Part shown: positions 46,053 through 55,763 of the stretch, one piece after another
How the letters are laid out: the number at the start of each line of letters is the position of its first letter
How positions within the stretch are numbered: position 1 is the stretch's first letter
Assembly: GCA_034521715.1 (NCBI GenBank)
Contig: JAXHLY010000003.1
Location: forward strand, 1 to 64,000
Source of the DNA: Methylohalomonas sp034521715
Lineage (GTDB): Bacteria; Pseudomonadota; Gammaproteobacteria; Methylohalomonadales; Methylohalomonadaceae
Length of the DNA stretch: 64,000 bases
Direction: 5' to 3'
The notes under the pieces: model-generated
The model's database searches: none
Told to the model about the DNA's origin: nothing
The model's input: only the letters and a program-made list of their open reading frames with translations
Translations under genes and position numbers: made by a program

Positions 46053-47827
46053 ATGGCAGCCACAGTCCGCCTTATTTCTCTCGTTCTGCTGTTCCTGGTA
46101 GCGCCCCTGGTACAGGCCCAGGATGAATCCGCCGGTGCGGATGTGCCGGCAGCCGCCGAAACACAGTTACCGGAAGAAACCCCGCAGCCGGAAGCCGTCG
46201 TTGAAGAAACCGGCCCGGCCGATGACACGCTGGCGGAATCCGCTGAGGTGAGCCGTGATGTTGTGCTGGTACTCGACAATTCCGGCAGCATGCGCAAGAA
46301 CGATCCCCAGTCGCTTGCACCGGCCGCCGTTGAAAAATTCATCCAGGAACTCGATCCGGCCAGCCGGGTAGCGTTATTAATCTTCGATGAAGACGTCACG
46401 CTGGTACAGGATTTTATCAATGTCGAAAGCGGGCGGGATCAGTTGCTCGGCAGTCTGGATGCGATCGATTACAGTGGCCAGTATACCGACAGTCCTGCTG
46501 GCCATCGAACGGGCGCTTTATGCACTCAAAAACGACACCCGTGATGATGCCCGCCGTATTATCATTTTCATGACCGACGGTATCGTCGATACCGGCAATC
46601 CACAGACCGATGTTTCGCGTGCCGACTGGTTACGTGACGATCTAGCCAGCGATGCTGCCCGTGCCGGTATCCAGATTTTCGGCATCGCCTTTACCAATGC
46701 CGCAGATTTCCAGTTGATTCAGAGCCTGGCCAATAAAACCGGCGGGGATTATTTCCGTGCCCTGGAGGCCGATGATCTCAGTGGCGTATTTGAGCGCATC
46801 AATGCGGCGATCATTCGCGAGGCCGAACCGGAACCCGAGTCCGAACCAGCGTCGGCGGCGCCGCAACCGCCGCAGCAGGTTATACAGGCACCCGCGCCGG
46901 AGCCGATCATTATCGAAGTGCCGTCGAAATCGGAGGAACTGAGCCGCGAGGAACGTACCCGTAATCTGATCCTGATTGTCGCCGCCGGCGTACTGTGCCT
47001 GACCGTTCTGGCGATTCTCATTGTTCTTATCAGGCGTGGCCGTGCGGGGCGCGAGCCGGAAGCAGAGTATGAGCCCAAGGCCTATTTGAGCGATATCCAT
47101 GGCGTGACCGAAAAGCAGAGTTATCAGCTCGGCAGAAAACCGACCATGCTCGGCCGTGTCGCGGGCACGGACAAAGACCACCTGAACTATGTCGTGATTC
47201 CCGAGACAACGATCGGCCGTCGTCATGCACTGATTGAGTACAAGGATTATGCCTACTGGATCATCGACCAGGGCAGCATCAATGGTACCTATGTCAACGA
47301 CCATATAGTGAATACCGAGACCCGGCTCAAGCATGGCGATCGTATCCGGCTGCACAAGTTCGAGTTCGAATTCGTCATGCCGGAAATGTTCGATTCCGGC
47401 ATGACCGTTGTTTCCAATACAGTTTATGCCCGCGATATAGCCTCTAACGAAGAAGCATCACAGCCGGTTGTTGCAGATGGCGGCGAAGATGACAGTGGTA
47501 ATTTTGACAGGCTGTTTGATATCGACAGCAGTGACGATTCTTCACCATCCTCGGGACGTATCACGCTCAGTGAAGACAATTACGGTGATGGCGAAGACGC
47601 CACGATTCAGTATGACGATGATCGGGAAGCCGGTGTGCCACAGCCGGCGGAACCCACCCCCGATCCTGATGAAGAAGATGAGGACGTAACGCTGACACCG
47701 GGTACTGGATCCGGTCGCAGATGATGAAGATACCACCTTGCGTCATATGTCTTCAGGGTCCGATAACGACGGTGATGATTCCGATGAGTGGGAGACGGAT
47801 AACGGGCATCGGGACAAGGATCGATGA
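46053..47827 (+). CDS. vWA - transmembrane - FHA protein, two frameshifts
   Basis: ATG 46053 gives a signal peptide (MAATVRLISLVLLFLVAPLV then QAQDES), a Pro/Glu-rich linker and a vWA domain with the MIDAS motif SRDVVLVLDNSGSMRKNDPQ. After a shift near 46495 come IIIFMTDGIVDTGNPQTDVS and QIFGIAFTNAADFQLIQSLA. A Pro/Glu spacer leads to one membrane helix (NLILIVAAGVLCLTVLAILI). The cytoplasmic part is an FHA domain: VVIPETTIGRRHALIEYKDY, DQGSINGTYVNDHIVNTETR. An acidic tail follows, and a shift near 47705 moves the stop to about 47827. The layout puts vWA in the periplasm and FHA in the cytoplasm, as in a transmembrane signal device. Confidence 0.85.
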
Positions 47828-47868
47828 GCGAACCAGTAATTTCACAGCCGCTTTAACGGTTGTTCCGA

Positions 47869-48857
47869 ATGAGCCGTAATATCCGCACGCGCCTGCTGGC
47901 TGTCCTGGCAGACGGCCGTTTCCATTCCGGCCAGGATCTTGCCAAACAGACCGGCATTAGCCGCACCGCGGTGTGGAAACACATCCACAGCCTGCAGCAG
48001 AAAGGTGTGGATATCTTTGCTGTTTCGGGCCGTGGGTACCGTCTGGCCGGTGCCCTTGATCTGCTGACGCCGGGCACATCCGTGCACTGCGGCTGGATGA
48101 TGATATTGCCGCACAGGTACGGGACATCACCATCGAGCTGGAGATGGCCTCAACCAACTGCGTATCCTGCTGGAGCAGCTGCCCGCCGGCGCAGACGCAC
48201 GGCCAGGTGCGTCTGGCCGAATATCAGTCGGCCGGCCAGGGTCGCCATGGCAACAGCTGGCTTTCACCGCTGGCAGGGGGACTTTATCTGTCGATCGGCT
48301 GGCGCGCCGACGGCATGGCAGAGCCCCTGACAGGATTGTCGCTTGCGGCCGGTGTTGCCGCCGTGCGGGCACTGGCCAGCTGCGGGATTGATGGCGTTCG
48401 TCTCAAGTGGCCGAATGACCTGGTTGCCGCCAATGGCAAACTCGGCGGCATTTTGCTACAGGTGAGGGGCGAAATTACCGGCGCGTGTCTGTGGGTGCTC
48501 GGTATCGGCATCAATGTGCGGCTGCCTGCAACCATGAAAGACGCAATCGAACAGCCGGTCACCGACTTGGCCTCGCTGACCGGGGCTGTTCCGGCGCGCA
48601 GTGAACTGGCAGCGGCGCTGATCAATGAACTGGTCAGATGCCTGGCCGGTTATCCGCTTACCGGTTTCAGGCCCTATGTCAACGACTGGCAGCGCTACGA
48701 CTGCATGAGCGGTCGGCGGGTGACGCTGTCGGCCGGCAGTCGCGTGATACATGGCCGGATGCTGGGCGTCGACAGCGGCGGCGCCCTGCTGATGTCGATC
48801 GATGGCGCCGTGCAGCGCTATGCTTCCGGTGAATTAAGCCTGCGGGCCGCTCCATGA
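47869..48857 (+). CDS. birA: Biotin ligase/repressor BirA, frameshifted
   Basis: ATG 47869 gives a winged-helix N-terminus: MSRNIRTRLLAVLADGRFHS, GQDLAKQTGISRTAVWKHIH and SLQQKGVDIFAVSGRGYRLA. The middle is damaged by indels at 48085-48195. Then come VRLAEYQSAGQGRHGNSWLS (GRGRxG-type biotin loop, here GQGRHG), PLAGGLYLSIGWRADGM, IDGVRLKWPNDLVAANGKLG (KWPND) and GGILLQVRGEITGACLWVLG with IGINV. BirA attaches biotin to carboxylases and represses biotin genes. The stop overlaps the coaX start by 4 bp. Confidence 0.92.
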
Positions 48858-49601
48858 AACTGTTGCTGGATGTCGGTAACAGCCGCATCAAGTGGGCCCT
48901 GGCCGACGGGCGCGGTTTGCAGCCGATGCAGGCGGCCGCTTATTCCCGGGAGCAGTTTTCCAGCTGGTGCAATGATCATCTGACGGCGTTACCGGTCCCG
49001 GATGCAGTACGGGTCGCCAATGTGGCCGGTGACACCATTGCCGGTGCACTGGATCAGTGGTGCCATGAACACTGGCGGTTGATACCGGAATACGCCATTA
49101 CCGCACGCGAGGCCGGTGGAGTTCGTAACGGTTATGACAATATCAGTGAAATGGGTATCGATCGCTGGCTGGCCATGGTTGGCGGCCCGGCAGCTAGAGT
49201 ACAGAGCCCGTGTGTGTCATAAGCTGCGGCACGGCGATCACCGTTGACGCCGTCGATGCCGATGGTGAACATCTGGGCGGATTGATCCTGCCGGGTCCGG
49301 TGCTGATGCAGAGTCTGCTGAACACGGCGACCCGGGGTGCGCGAACCAGCCATGAACTGGTGCTGGAGCTGCAACTGGGTCGATCGACCGGCAACTGGGG
49401 TGGCAGGCGGCAGTGCCTATGCCATTGCCGGTATGATCGAACGTGTGCTGGAACAGTTGCTCGCAGATTCATGGGCGGTCATGGCGTTGTCTCATCACCG
49501 GTGGCGGTGCGGCGGATATCATGCCGCTTTGCCGGACACCGGTAGAAGCGGTACCCGATCTGGTGCTGCGGGGCCTGGCCCTGCCGAGCGGATGCGTATG
49601 A
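48854..49601 (+). CDS. coaX: Type III pantothenate kinase, frameshifted
   Basis: ATG 48854 gives MKLLLDVGNSRIKWALADGR (phosphate loop DVGNSRIKWA), then NVAGDTIAGALDQWC, YAITAREAGGVRNGYDNISE and MGIDRWLAMVGG. After a shift near 49195 come CVISCGTAITVDAVDADGEH (GTAITVDAVD) and LGGLILPGPVLMQSLLNTAT. Later shifts reveal SAYAIAGMIERVLEQLLADS and ITGGGAADI near the end; the last residues are LALPSGCV. CoaX phosphorylates pantothenate in CoA synthesis. birA-coaX is a common gammaproteobacterial pair; the stop overlaps the next start (ATGATGA). Confidence 0.92.
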
Positions 49602-50359
49602 TGAAGTGGCTATGCCTGTTACTGCTGGTTGCCAATATCGGCTATTTCGGCTGGACCCTGGATCAGCGAGACACGGGAAACCGTGCAGGCCCGGGCCGGT
49701 GCCCTGGAGATTCGCCGGGACGTGCCCGCGGTTGCGCCTGCTCAGTGAACTCCAGCAGCCACCCGTACGCCGCGCCACGGTGGCTGCCGGTGCCGAAGAT
49801 GACGGCGGTCCGGAGCTGGTTGCGACGCTGCCTGAGTATCAGTACCACCCTGCCGGAGTCCCTTATCACCCCCATGCGCCTGGAGATCGATGCCTGCTTC
49901 AGTTTCGGTCCGTTTGCCGAGGCCGGGCGGGCGGAGCATCTGCACGATTGGCTGGTGGAGCGGGATGGCCGGGCCGGGCTGCGGCAGGAAACCGGCGGCG
50001 GCGAACAATTGCTATGGGTTTATCTGGCGCCTGAAACGGACGCCGAGGAAATGCTGAATGAGCTGCAGGCCAGCGGCATCCGTGACGTTGAGCCTTATAC
50101 AGGCGGTAATCTGGAGAATGCTATCTCGCTGGGCCTGTTTTCGAGCCAGGCCGCGGTCAACAGGCGCCTGAGGGAACTGCAGGACAAGGGCTATCAGCCG
50201 GTTGTCATCCCCTACAATGAGGGCCGGCCGGTGTACTGGGTCGATGCCCGGATCCTGCAGAGTGATACCATCGAGGCACTGACGCGGACCTTTCCGTCGG
50301 GGCTGAATTACCTGCCGGTCCAGTGCGATAAAATTGCCCTGTCAGGGCCGAACCCATAA
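49598..50359 (+). CDS. SPOR-domain protein, frameshifted
   Basis: The start at 49598 (MMKWLCLLLLVANIGYFGWT) gives an uncleaved signal anchor. The middle, about 49670-49870, is read out of frame; the correct frame gives LEIRRDVPRLRLLSELQQPP and related residues. The second half is clean: EIDACFSFGPFAEAGRAEHL, GEQLLWVYLAPETDAEEMLN, ELQASGIRDVEPYTGGNLEN, AISLGLFSSQAAVNRRLREL and QDKGYQPVVIPYNEGRPVYW. The AISLGLF...A...L...G repeat is the SPOR fold that binds denuded peptidoglycan. It is membrane-anchored in the periplasm and coupled to coaX. Confidence 0.82.
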   Translation: MMKWLCLLLLVANIGYFGWTLDQRDTGNRAGPGRCPGDSPGRARGCACSVNSSSHPYAAPRWLPVPKMTAVRSWLRRCLSISTTLPESLITPMRLEIDACFSFGPFAEAGRAEHLHDWLVERDGRAGLRQETGGGEQLLWVYLAPETDAEEMLNELQASGIRDVEPYTGGNLENAISLGLFSSQAAVNRRLRELQDKGYQPVVIPYNEGRPVYWVDARILQSDTIEALTRTFPSGLNYLPVQCDKIALSGPNP

Positions 50360-50539
50360 AATAGTCGAAATAGTTACTGTATCCCGTGAATTTATCCGGG
50401 AATTTTGCAAGCCCTGTATCGGCTGACACAGACATCACCGGGCGAAAGATTGCTTGTGCCGCCAAATACTGCCTGTGGCTTTCGCATCAAGGCGGGTAAT
50501 TCAGGGAACATGAGCACAGCATCGAATTAATGGGATCCG
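50360..50539. other. Spacer upstream of tRNA-Thr
   Basis: No gene. It should contain the promoter of the tRNA gene; no clean -35/-10 pair could be set by eye. Confidence 0.4.
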
Positions 50540-50613
50540 GCCCCGATAGTTAAACGGTATAACGATTGATTTGTAATCATTAGTTGGGGGTTCGACTCCC
50601 TCTCGGGGCACCA
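50540..50613 (+). tRNA. tRNA-Thr (anticodon TGT)
   Basis: Seven-base acceptor gccccga pairs with tcggggc, followed by A and an encoded CCA. The D stem is gtta/taac, the anticodon loop tttgtaa gives TGT, the T arm is ggggg-ttcgact-ccctc with one G:T pair. The anticodon stem attga/tcatt has one T:T mismatch, which may be real or an error. Confidence 0.92.
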
Positions 50614-50648
50614 CTTTAATAATCCGCATCAGGTGGTCAAAAAAACAT

Positions 50649-51776
50649 ATGACAACAATGACCTATCCCGGATCGCCGAACGGCTGTCGCATACTGGCAG
50701 CCGTGCTTTTTGCCTGCCTGTGGTCGACGACGGTGGCAGCGGCAACACCCGCCGAGGTACAGACGCTGCTGAAAAAAGGTGAACTCCAGGCGGCACTCGA
50801 ACTCGCGCACACCGGACTGGAAGAGAATGCGGATGATATCGAAATGCGCTTTCTCAAGGGGCTCATCCTGACACGCATGGAGCGTTTCGATGATGCAGAA
50901 CGGGAATTTCAGGCGTTGATCGAAAAACATCCGAAACTGCCGGAACCGTACAACAACCTTGCCGTTGTTTATGCGGCACAGGGCGAATATGAAAAGGCCC
51001 GGGAGACGTTACTGCGGGCCATTAATACCCATCCGAGTTATGCCACGGCCTATGAGAACATCGGTGATATCTATGCCAAGATGGCCAGCGATGCCTATAA
51101 TCAGGCGTTGCAGCTTGATACGGATAACACCGCCGCACGTGAGAAACTTGCACTCGTCAATGACTTGTTCTCGGCGGAACAGGTTGCGGCGGCATCGATG
51201 GTAGCCACGCCGGCACCAGAATCCGGGCCGCAACAGGCACAGCTAGAGCCGGAAAGGGCTGTTGCAGAACCGGAAAAACCAAAGGATGAACCGGCCAGGC
51301 CGACGGCGGAAATGCCGGGTCCGGTGATGACCGAACCCAAACTGCAAACCCAGCCGGAGAAACAGGCCGTTGCTGCCGCTGAACCGCCGCCGGCCAGGGA
51401 AGAAACGCAAAGCAAAACACCGGAGGAGAAGCAGCCGGACACCGGCGACGTCGTACAGGCAGTACGGGACTGGGCAGCGGCCTGGTCAAACCAGGATGTC
51501 GAGGCCTATCTCGGCTTTTACGCCGATGGCTTCCTGCCGCCGGCCGGCATGTCGCGTGGGGATTGGGCCGAACAGCGTCGCGAACGCCTGTCTGCACCGG
51601 AGTTTATCCGAGTGGACATTGATAATGTCCGCGTGAATCCGCTGGGCCCGGGTGTTGTCCAGGTGCGTTTCAGGCAGGATTATGAATCGGATACCTACGG
51701 AGACAGTGTTATCAAGACATTGTTGATGAAGCATGACGGGGATCGCTGGCTGATTGCCGAGGAGCACAGCGGATGA
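50649..51776 (+). CDS. Periplasmic TPR protein with a C-terminal NTF2-like (Cds6-type) domain
   Basis: A clean 375-residue protein. It has a signal peptide (ILAAVLFACLWSTTVAAATP), TPR units (GELQAALELAHTGLEENADD, MERFDDAEREFQALIEKHPK, GEYEKARETLLRAINTHPSY), a long Pro/Glu/Lys-rich linker of about 100 residues, and a C-terminal domain starting VVQAVRDWAAAWSNQDVEAY with FYADGF and ending VVQVRFRQDYESDTYGDSVI and GDRWLIAEEHS. The C-terminal domain is related to that of the next protein. It starts 35 bp after the tRNA and overlaps the next gene by 4 bp, so the two are coupled. A cell-wall role is inferred from the partner. Confidence 0.85.
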   Translation: MTTMTYPGSPNGCRILAAVLFACLWSTTVAAATPAEVQTLLKKGELQAALELAHTGLEENADDIEMRFLKGLILTRMERFDDAEREFQALIEKHPKLPEPYNNLAVVYAAQGEYEKARETLLRAINTHPSYATAYENIGDIYAKMASDAYNQALQLDTDNTAAREKLALVNDLFSAEQVAAASMVATPAPESGPQQAQLEPERAVAEPEKPKDEPARPTAEMPGPVMTEPKLQTQPEKQAVAAAEPPPAREETQSKTPEEKQPDTGDVVQAVRDWAAAWSNQDVEAYLGFYADGFLPPAGMSRGDWAEQRRERLSAPEFIRVDIDNVRVNPLGPGVVQVRFRQDYESDTYGDSVIKTLLMKHDGDRWLIAEEHSG

Positions 51777-52994
51777 TACGTGGCTTACTACATACCGTGC
51801 TGGCGCTGGGACTTGCCTGCAGTGTGACCGCCGTGTCCGCGGGTGATCTGATCTCGAAGAATACCGCGGCGGCCAATACGCTGGATGCGAAGTCGGAAAC
51901 CGTCCTTATCAAGGCGATCAGCGAAATCCGCGCCAACCAGATCGATGCCGCGATCCAGGATCTCGAATATCTGGTCAAACTGCATCCGGACTTCAAGCTG
52001 GCGCAGCTGATGTACGGTGATCTGCTGATGGCGCGGACCCGACCGATTACCGATTTCGGCCAGCCCGGCTTCCTGGCCGGTGAACGGATCGAGGCATTGC
52101 GCGCCGAGGCCCAGGCACGCTGGAAACATTTCACGTTGCCGCCGGTGCATGACAAATTGCCGGCATCACTGGTACAGATGAGCCCGGACCAGCAGTACGT
52201 CATCGTTGTCGACCTGAAGGCCTCGAGGCTTTACGTCTATGAAAATGCCGGGGAAGAGCCGCGGCTGGTGGATAATTTTTACATTACCATCGGCAAGAAT
52301 GGCTACGGCAAACAGGAGGAGGGTGATCAGAAGACACCGATCGGCGTCGACTTTCATCACCGGTTTCATCGAGCCGGGTGAACTGCCGGATCTCTACGGG
52401 GACGGCGCTTTTCCGATTGATTACCCGAATCCATGGGACCAGCGTCAGGGTCGCACCGGCTATGGGATCTGGCTGCATGGTACGCCGAGCAATACCTACA
52501 GCCGTCCGCCGCGCGACAGCGACGGCTGTGTCATCCTGTCCAACCAGGATTTGAACCGGCTGGATCCCTATCTGGATATCGGCACGACCCCGGTCGTTCT
52601 GGCCGACGGTATCGAATGGCTGGCCCCGGCGCAGCTCAAGCAGCGCCGTCAGCAGTTCTCCGCGTTGCTGGAACAGTGGCAGGCCGACTGGGAAAGCCGC
52701 GATGCGCAGGCCTACCTGCGCCGTTATTCCCGGGACTACAAAGGCCTGGGCATGGATTACACGACCTGGGTCAGTCACAAGCGCCGGGTCAATCCGTCCA
52801 AGCGTTACATCAATGTCGCGCTGTCGGACACCAGTATGTACCTGTATCCGGGTAAAACGGATCTTCTGGTCGTGACCTTCACCCAGGACTACGAGAGTGA
52901 CAATTTCCAGCGCACTTTCCGCAAGCGCCAGTTCTGGCGCAAGGAAGCCGATGGCCGCTGGCGGGTGATCTACGAGGGCAACATCTCTTCCTGA
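51773..52994 (+). CDS. L,D-transpeptidase (YkuD) with NTF2-like C-terminal domain, one frameshift
   Basis: ATG 51773 gives MIRGLLHTVLALGLACSVTA as signal peptide, an N-terminal helical part (LIKAISEIRANQIDAAIQDL) and then the YkuD domain: VIVVDLKASRLYVYENAGEE, VDNFYITIGKNGYGKQEEGD, QKTPIGV. After a shift near 52350 come YGIWLHGTPSNTYSRPPRDS and DGCVILSNQDLNRL, with the catalytic HG...SDGC Cys motif. The C-terminal domain (LLEQWQADWESRDAQAYLRR, VVTFTQDYESDNFQRTFRKR) parallels the upstream protein. YkuD enzymes form 3-3 peptidoglycan cross-links or attach proteins. Confidence 0.92.
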
Positions 52995-53165
52995 GCCGGT
53001 ATCCCGCTGCAGTTACTGGCTGTATCTCGATACTTCCACGTCGCCCTGTGTTTTATCCCTGTTTATCAACAGCTTGAATGCAACTGTTTTGAAAGCAAGA
53101 GACGGGATGCCGGCCGGGTTGCAAGGCGCTATATTGATGACGTTGAACGAGCCGCGAATGCAACC

Positions 53166-54237
53166 ATGTCAGCCACAACGCATAAAGCCGCAAGCAACAC
53201 AACCGATCGGGATCCACGCTGGGCAGCTGTGATCGCGCGTGACGGTCGCATGGATGGCCGCTTTTTCTATGCCGTCAAGACCACGGGCGTATATTGCCGG
53301 CCCTCATGCCCCTCGCGCAAACCCAGACCGGAAAATGTGCAGTTTCATACCACGCGTGAAGCCGCCGAGCAGGCCGGTTTTCCGGCCTTGTAAACGCTGC
53401 CGGCCTGACCAGCCACCTGTTCATGCACGACACACGGAAATCGTGACGGATATCTGCCGCTTTATTGAATCCTCGGATATGCCACCGAAGCTGGAACAGC
53501 TCGCCCGGCGCGCCGGCATGAGCCCGTATTATTTCCATCGTGTCTTCAAGTCGATCACGGGCCTGACCCCGAAAGACTATGCTAATAGCTGCCGACACCG
53601 TCGCGTACGCGGTCAACTGGAACGCGGTGCCAGTGTAACAGCCGCGATATTCGCGGCGGGCTACAATGCCAGCAGCCGTTTCTATGCAAAATCCCGGCAG
53701 GTATTGGGCATGATGCCTTCCGATTACCGGGCGGGCGGTGTCAATATACGGATACGTTTCGCTGTCGGTGAGTGTTCCCTGGGATCGATCCTGGTAGCCA
53801 GCAGCATTCGTGGTGTCTGTGCCATTTTACTGGGCGATGACCCGGAAACACTTGTGCGCGATCTGCAGGATCGGTTTCCGGAGTCTGATCTAATCGGCGG
53901 TGACAGTGAATTTGAACAGCTGGTTGCGAAAGTAGTCGGCTTTGTTGAAGCACCTGCCATCGGCCTCGACCTGCCACTGGATATACGCGGCACCGCTTTT
54001 CAGCAGCGAGTCTGGCAGGCACTGCAGGATATCCCGCCCGGAGAAACGACAAGTTACGGCGAGATTGCCAGACGTATCGGCAAACCGGAAGCGGTACGCG
54101 CGGTAGCGCAGGCCTGTGCTGCCAACAACCTGGCTGTTGCCATACCCTGTCACCGGGTGGTACGCAGTGACGGTGGGCTTTCGGGTTACCGCTGGGGCAT
54201 CGAGCGCAAACGCATACTGCTCGAACGCGAAGGCTAA
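53166..54237 (+). CDS. ada: Ada: DNA methyltransferase and transcription activator, one frameshift
   Basis: ATG 53166 starts ATTHKAASNTTDRDPRWAAV and the zinc domain DGRFFYAVKTTGVYCRPSCP (Cys that accepts methyl from phosphotriesters). A shift near 53390 leads to an AraC-type helix-turn-helix (LEQLARRAGMSPYYFHRVFK, SITGLTPKDYANSCRHRRVR) and the alkyltransferase domain ending GETTSYGEIARRIGKPEAVR and NNLAVAIPCHRVVRSDGGLS with the PCHRV active Cys. Length is about 356 residues, normal for Ada. It repairs O6-alkylguanine and induces its own regulon. Confidence 0.93.
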
Positions 54238-54238
54238 G

Positions 54239-54402
54239 GAAGCTCTGAATAATCCCCGCATGTCATTTCGACCCTTGTCCCGAACGAACGTGAGGGAACA
54301 GGGGAAATCCTTCTCTCGACCGAAGGGAAAGACCCGCTGTGCTCGGACACCTTCGGCGATTTCTCGCTGCGCTCGAAATGACAAATTATTCAGAGCCTCC
54401 CT
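54239..54402. repeat. MITE-like inverted repeat element
   Basis: The left end ggaagctctgaataat (54239-54254) and gtcatttcga match the right end tcgaaatgac and attattcagagcctcc (to 54400) as an imperfect 28-bp terminal inverted repeat. The interior (54273-54370) is non-coding and contains smaller inverted repeats. It follows the ada stop codon directly. Confidence 0.85.
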
Positions 54403-54444
54403 AATTTGTATATCCCGGTTCCACGATAACCGGTTATTTAAGGG

Positions 54445-54525
54445 GCCTCTGATCAATTGTCATCGCAAGGACGGCGAGCGGAGCGTGGCGGGTAAGACGG
54501 CGAACTCGTAACTGATCAATATCTC
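54445..54525. repeat. Second short repeat element with gtcatcgcaagg core
   Basis: ctgatcaattgtcatcgcaa at 54449-54468 and aactgatcaat near 54509-54519 enclose cggcgagcggagcgtggcgg. This type of sequence (gtcattgcgagg-like) is dispersed in many proteobacterial genomes. It provides the last residues of the adjacent HAD-hydrolase frame. Confidence 0.65.
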
Positions 54526-55467
54526 GTTAACCAGATTGCTGACTCGCTCGTAATGCCTGTTCAGAGGCCTTCCCTTTATATGACTCGTATCGTTCATTAA
54601 ACAGGTCCTAATTACTGTCCTGGGCAATACCGCTTTTTCTCTTGGGTTTAATGCCAGAACCCATGCTCCGCACAACTGCCTGACGAGTTCGGTCAATTCC
54701 GCAAAGCTGTTTACGACGGCCTCGGGTCTGTGCGGGTGACGTACGGTGCCGGGGAAAATATGGTCGATCCAGTCCTGTTCCCATTGGGCGCCATTGTAAA
54801 AAATGGGGGTAACACCGGCGGTGGCGGCGGCGACAATGTCGGTAGTGCTGTCACCGACATACCAGCAGCTGTGATCCGGTTCGACGTCCATGTTTTCCAG
54901 TGCCTTGAGGATCAGATCGGGGGCAGGTTTCCGGCTTTTGACTTCATCGCCGCAGGCCATGGTCTCGAATAGATGGCATGCCAGCCGTTGTCCTCGACCG
55001 CACTTAGTTCGTGTTCCATGTACTCACGTCTGCGGTTGGAGAGTGACACCTAGGCGCATATTCATGGCGCGCATCTGTTCTAGCTCATGACGTATGCCGG
55101 GCTCGAACGGCTTAACATTGCCATAGTGTTCGCGGTAGCACTGGTCGAACACGCGGTGGGCTGTTGATTTGGCGTCTTCGTCGGGGCCGAACAGTACCTC
55201 GAAGATATCGGTCCGGGAAACCTTCCTCTCTGCCTTGATCTTGGGGTGCAGCTGGGAATGTTCACGAACGTACTTGACCAGTTTGGCATCCTCGACGGTT
55301 TTCGAGTCCTCGGGCTTGACCAGCCGCTTGTCGAGACCCATGGCAACCAGGGCCGGGATAACATCATCAACGGCGTGATACATGGCGTCCATGGTATCTG
55401 CCAGCGTGGCGTGCCAGTCGAATAACAGTACCCTGGGACAGGCATGGGGTTTCAGCAGGATGCTCAT
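54460..55467 (-). CDS. HAD-family hydrolase with repeat-derived C-terminus, frameshifted
   Basis: ATG 55467 gives MSILLKPHACPRVLLFDWHA and TLADTMDAMYHAVDDV; motif I is FDWHATLAD, with His in place of the usual second Asp+2 residue. DIFEVLFGPDEDAKSTAHRV and HELEQMRAMNMRLGV follow. After shifts come HAIFETMACGDEVKSRKPAP (motif III Lys), DLILKALENMDVEPDHSCWY and VGDSTTDIVAAATAGVTPIF (motif IV GDSTTD). It resembles phosphoglycolate phosphatase-like proteins. The last 13 residues (AVLPATLRSPSLR) come from the repeat element, so the natural end may have been lost. Confidence 0.8.
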
Positions 55468-55479
55468 AGTAAATGTTTA

Positions 55480-55736
55480 ATTACATTATTTGCGGTGTAT
55501 GGGATGTGAGTATTGTTGAACTTATCACAAAGTCGGCGGTTAGCCGAAAGCGTGGAATGTCTTTTAACTTCCCGTAGGACGCCGCCCCGAGCGCGGGAAG
55601 AGCGCAGGGTAGCCGTCAGGCCGGCGTCCCCCGGGTGCCATTTCTTTGGGCATGCAAAGAAAAGTCACCCGCCCGACTGGGCGGAACCATTGTAAACCTG
55701 GAACAGGAATATTATGTAACTTGAGTAATGTAATAT
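55480..55736. repeat. Non-coding stretch with a dispersed-type repeat
   Basis: The segment 55575-55680 (around ccgggtgccatttctttggg and catgcaaagaaaagtcaccc) resembles a repeat seen in many proteobacteria. A 60-codon frame over it has no family. The remainder is AT-rich. Confidence 0.5.
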
Positions 55737-55760
55737 TATTGTCGCTTCCAGCGACAATAA
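55736..55760 (-). terminator. Hairpin after the M14 peptidase gene
   Basis: attgtcgct (55738-55746) pairs perfectly with agcgacaat (55750-55758), extended by two A:T pairs. No T-run follows on the minus strand, so it is a weak terminator or an mRNA 3'-end stabiliser. Confidence 0.6.
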
Positions 55761-55763
55761 AGC

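Noticed and set aside
55513..55695. Plus-strand ORF of 60 codons
   Set aside because: It lies wholly in dispersed repeat DNA, has no ribosome binding site and matches no family I know.
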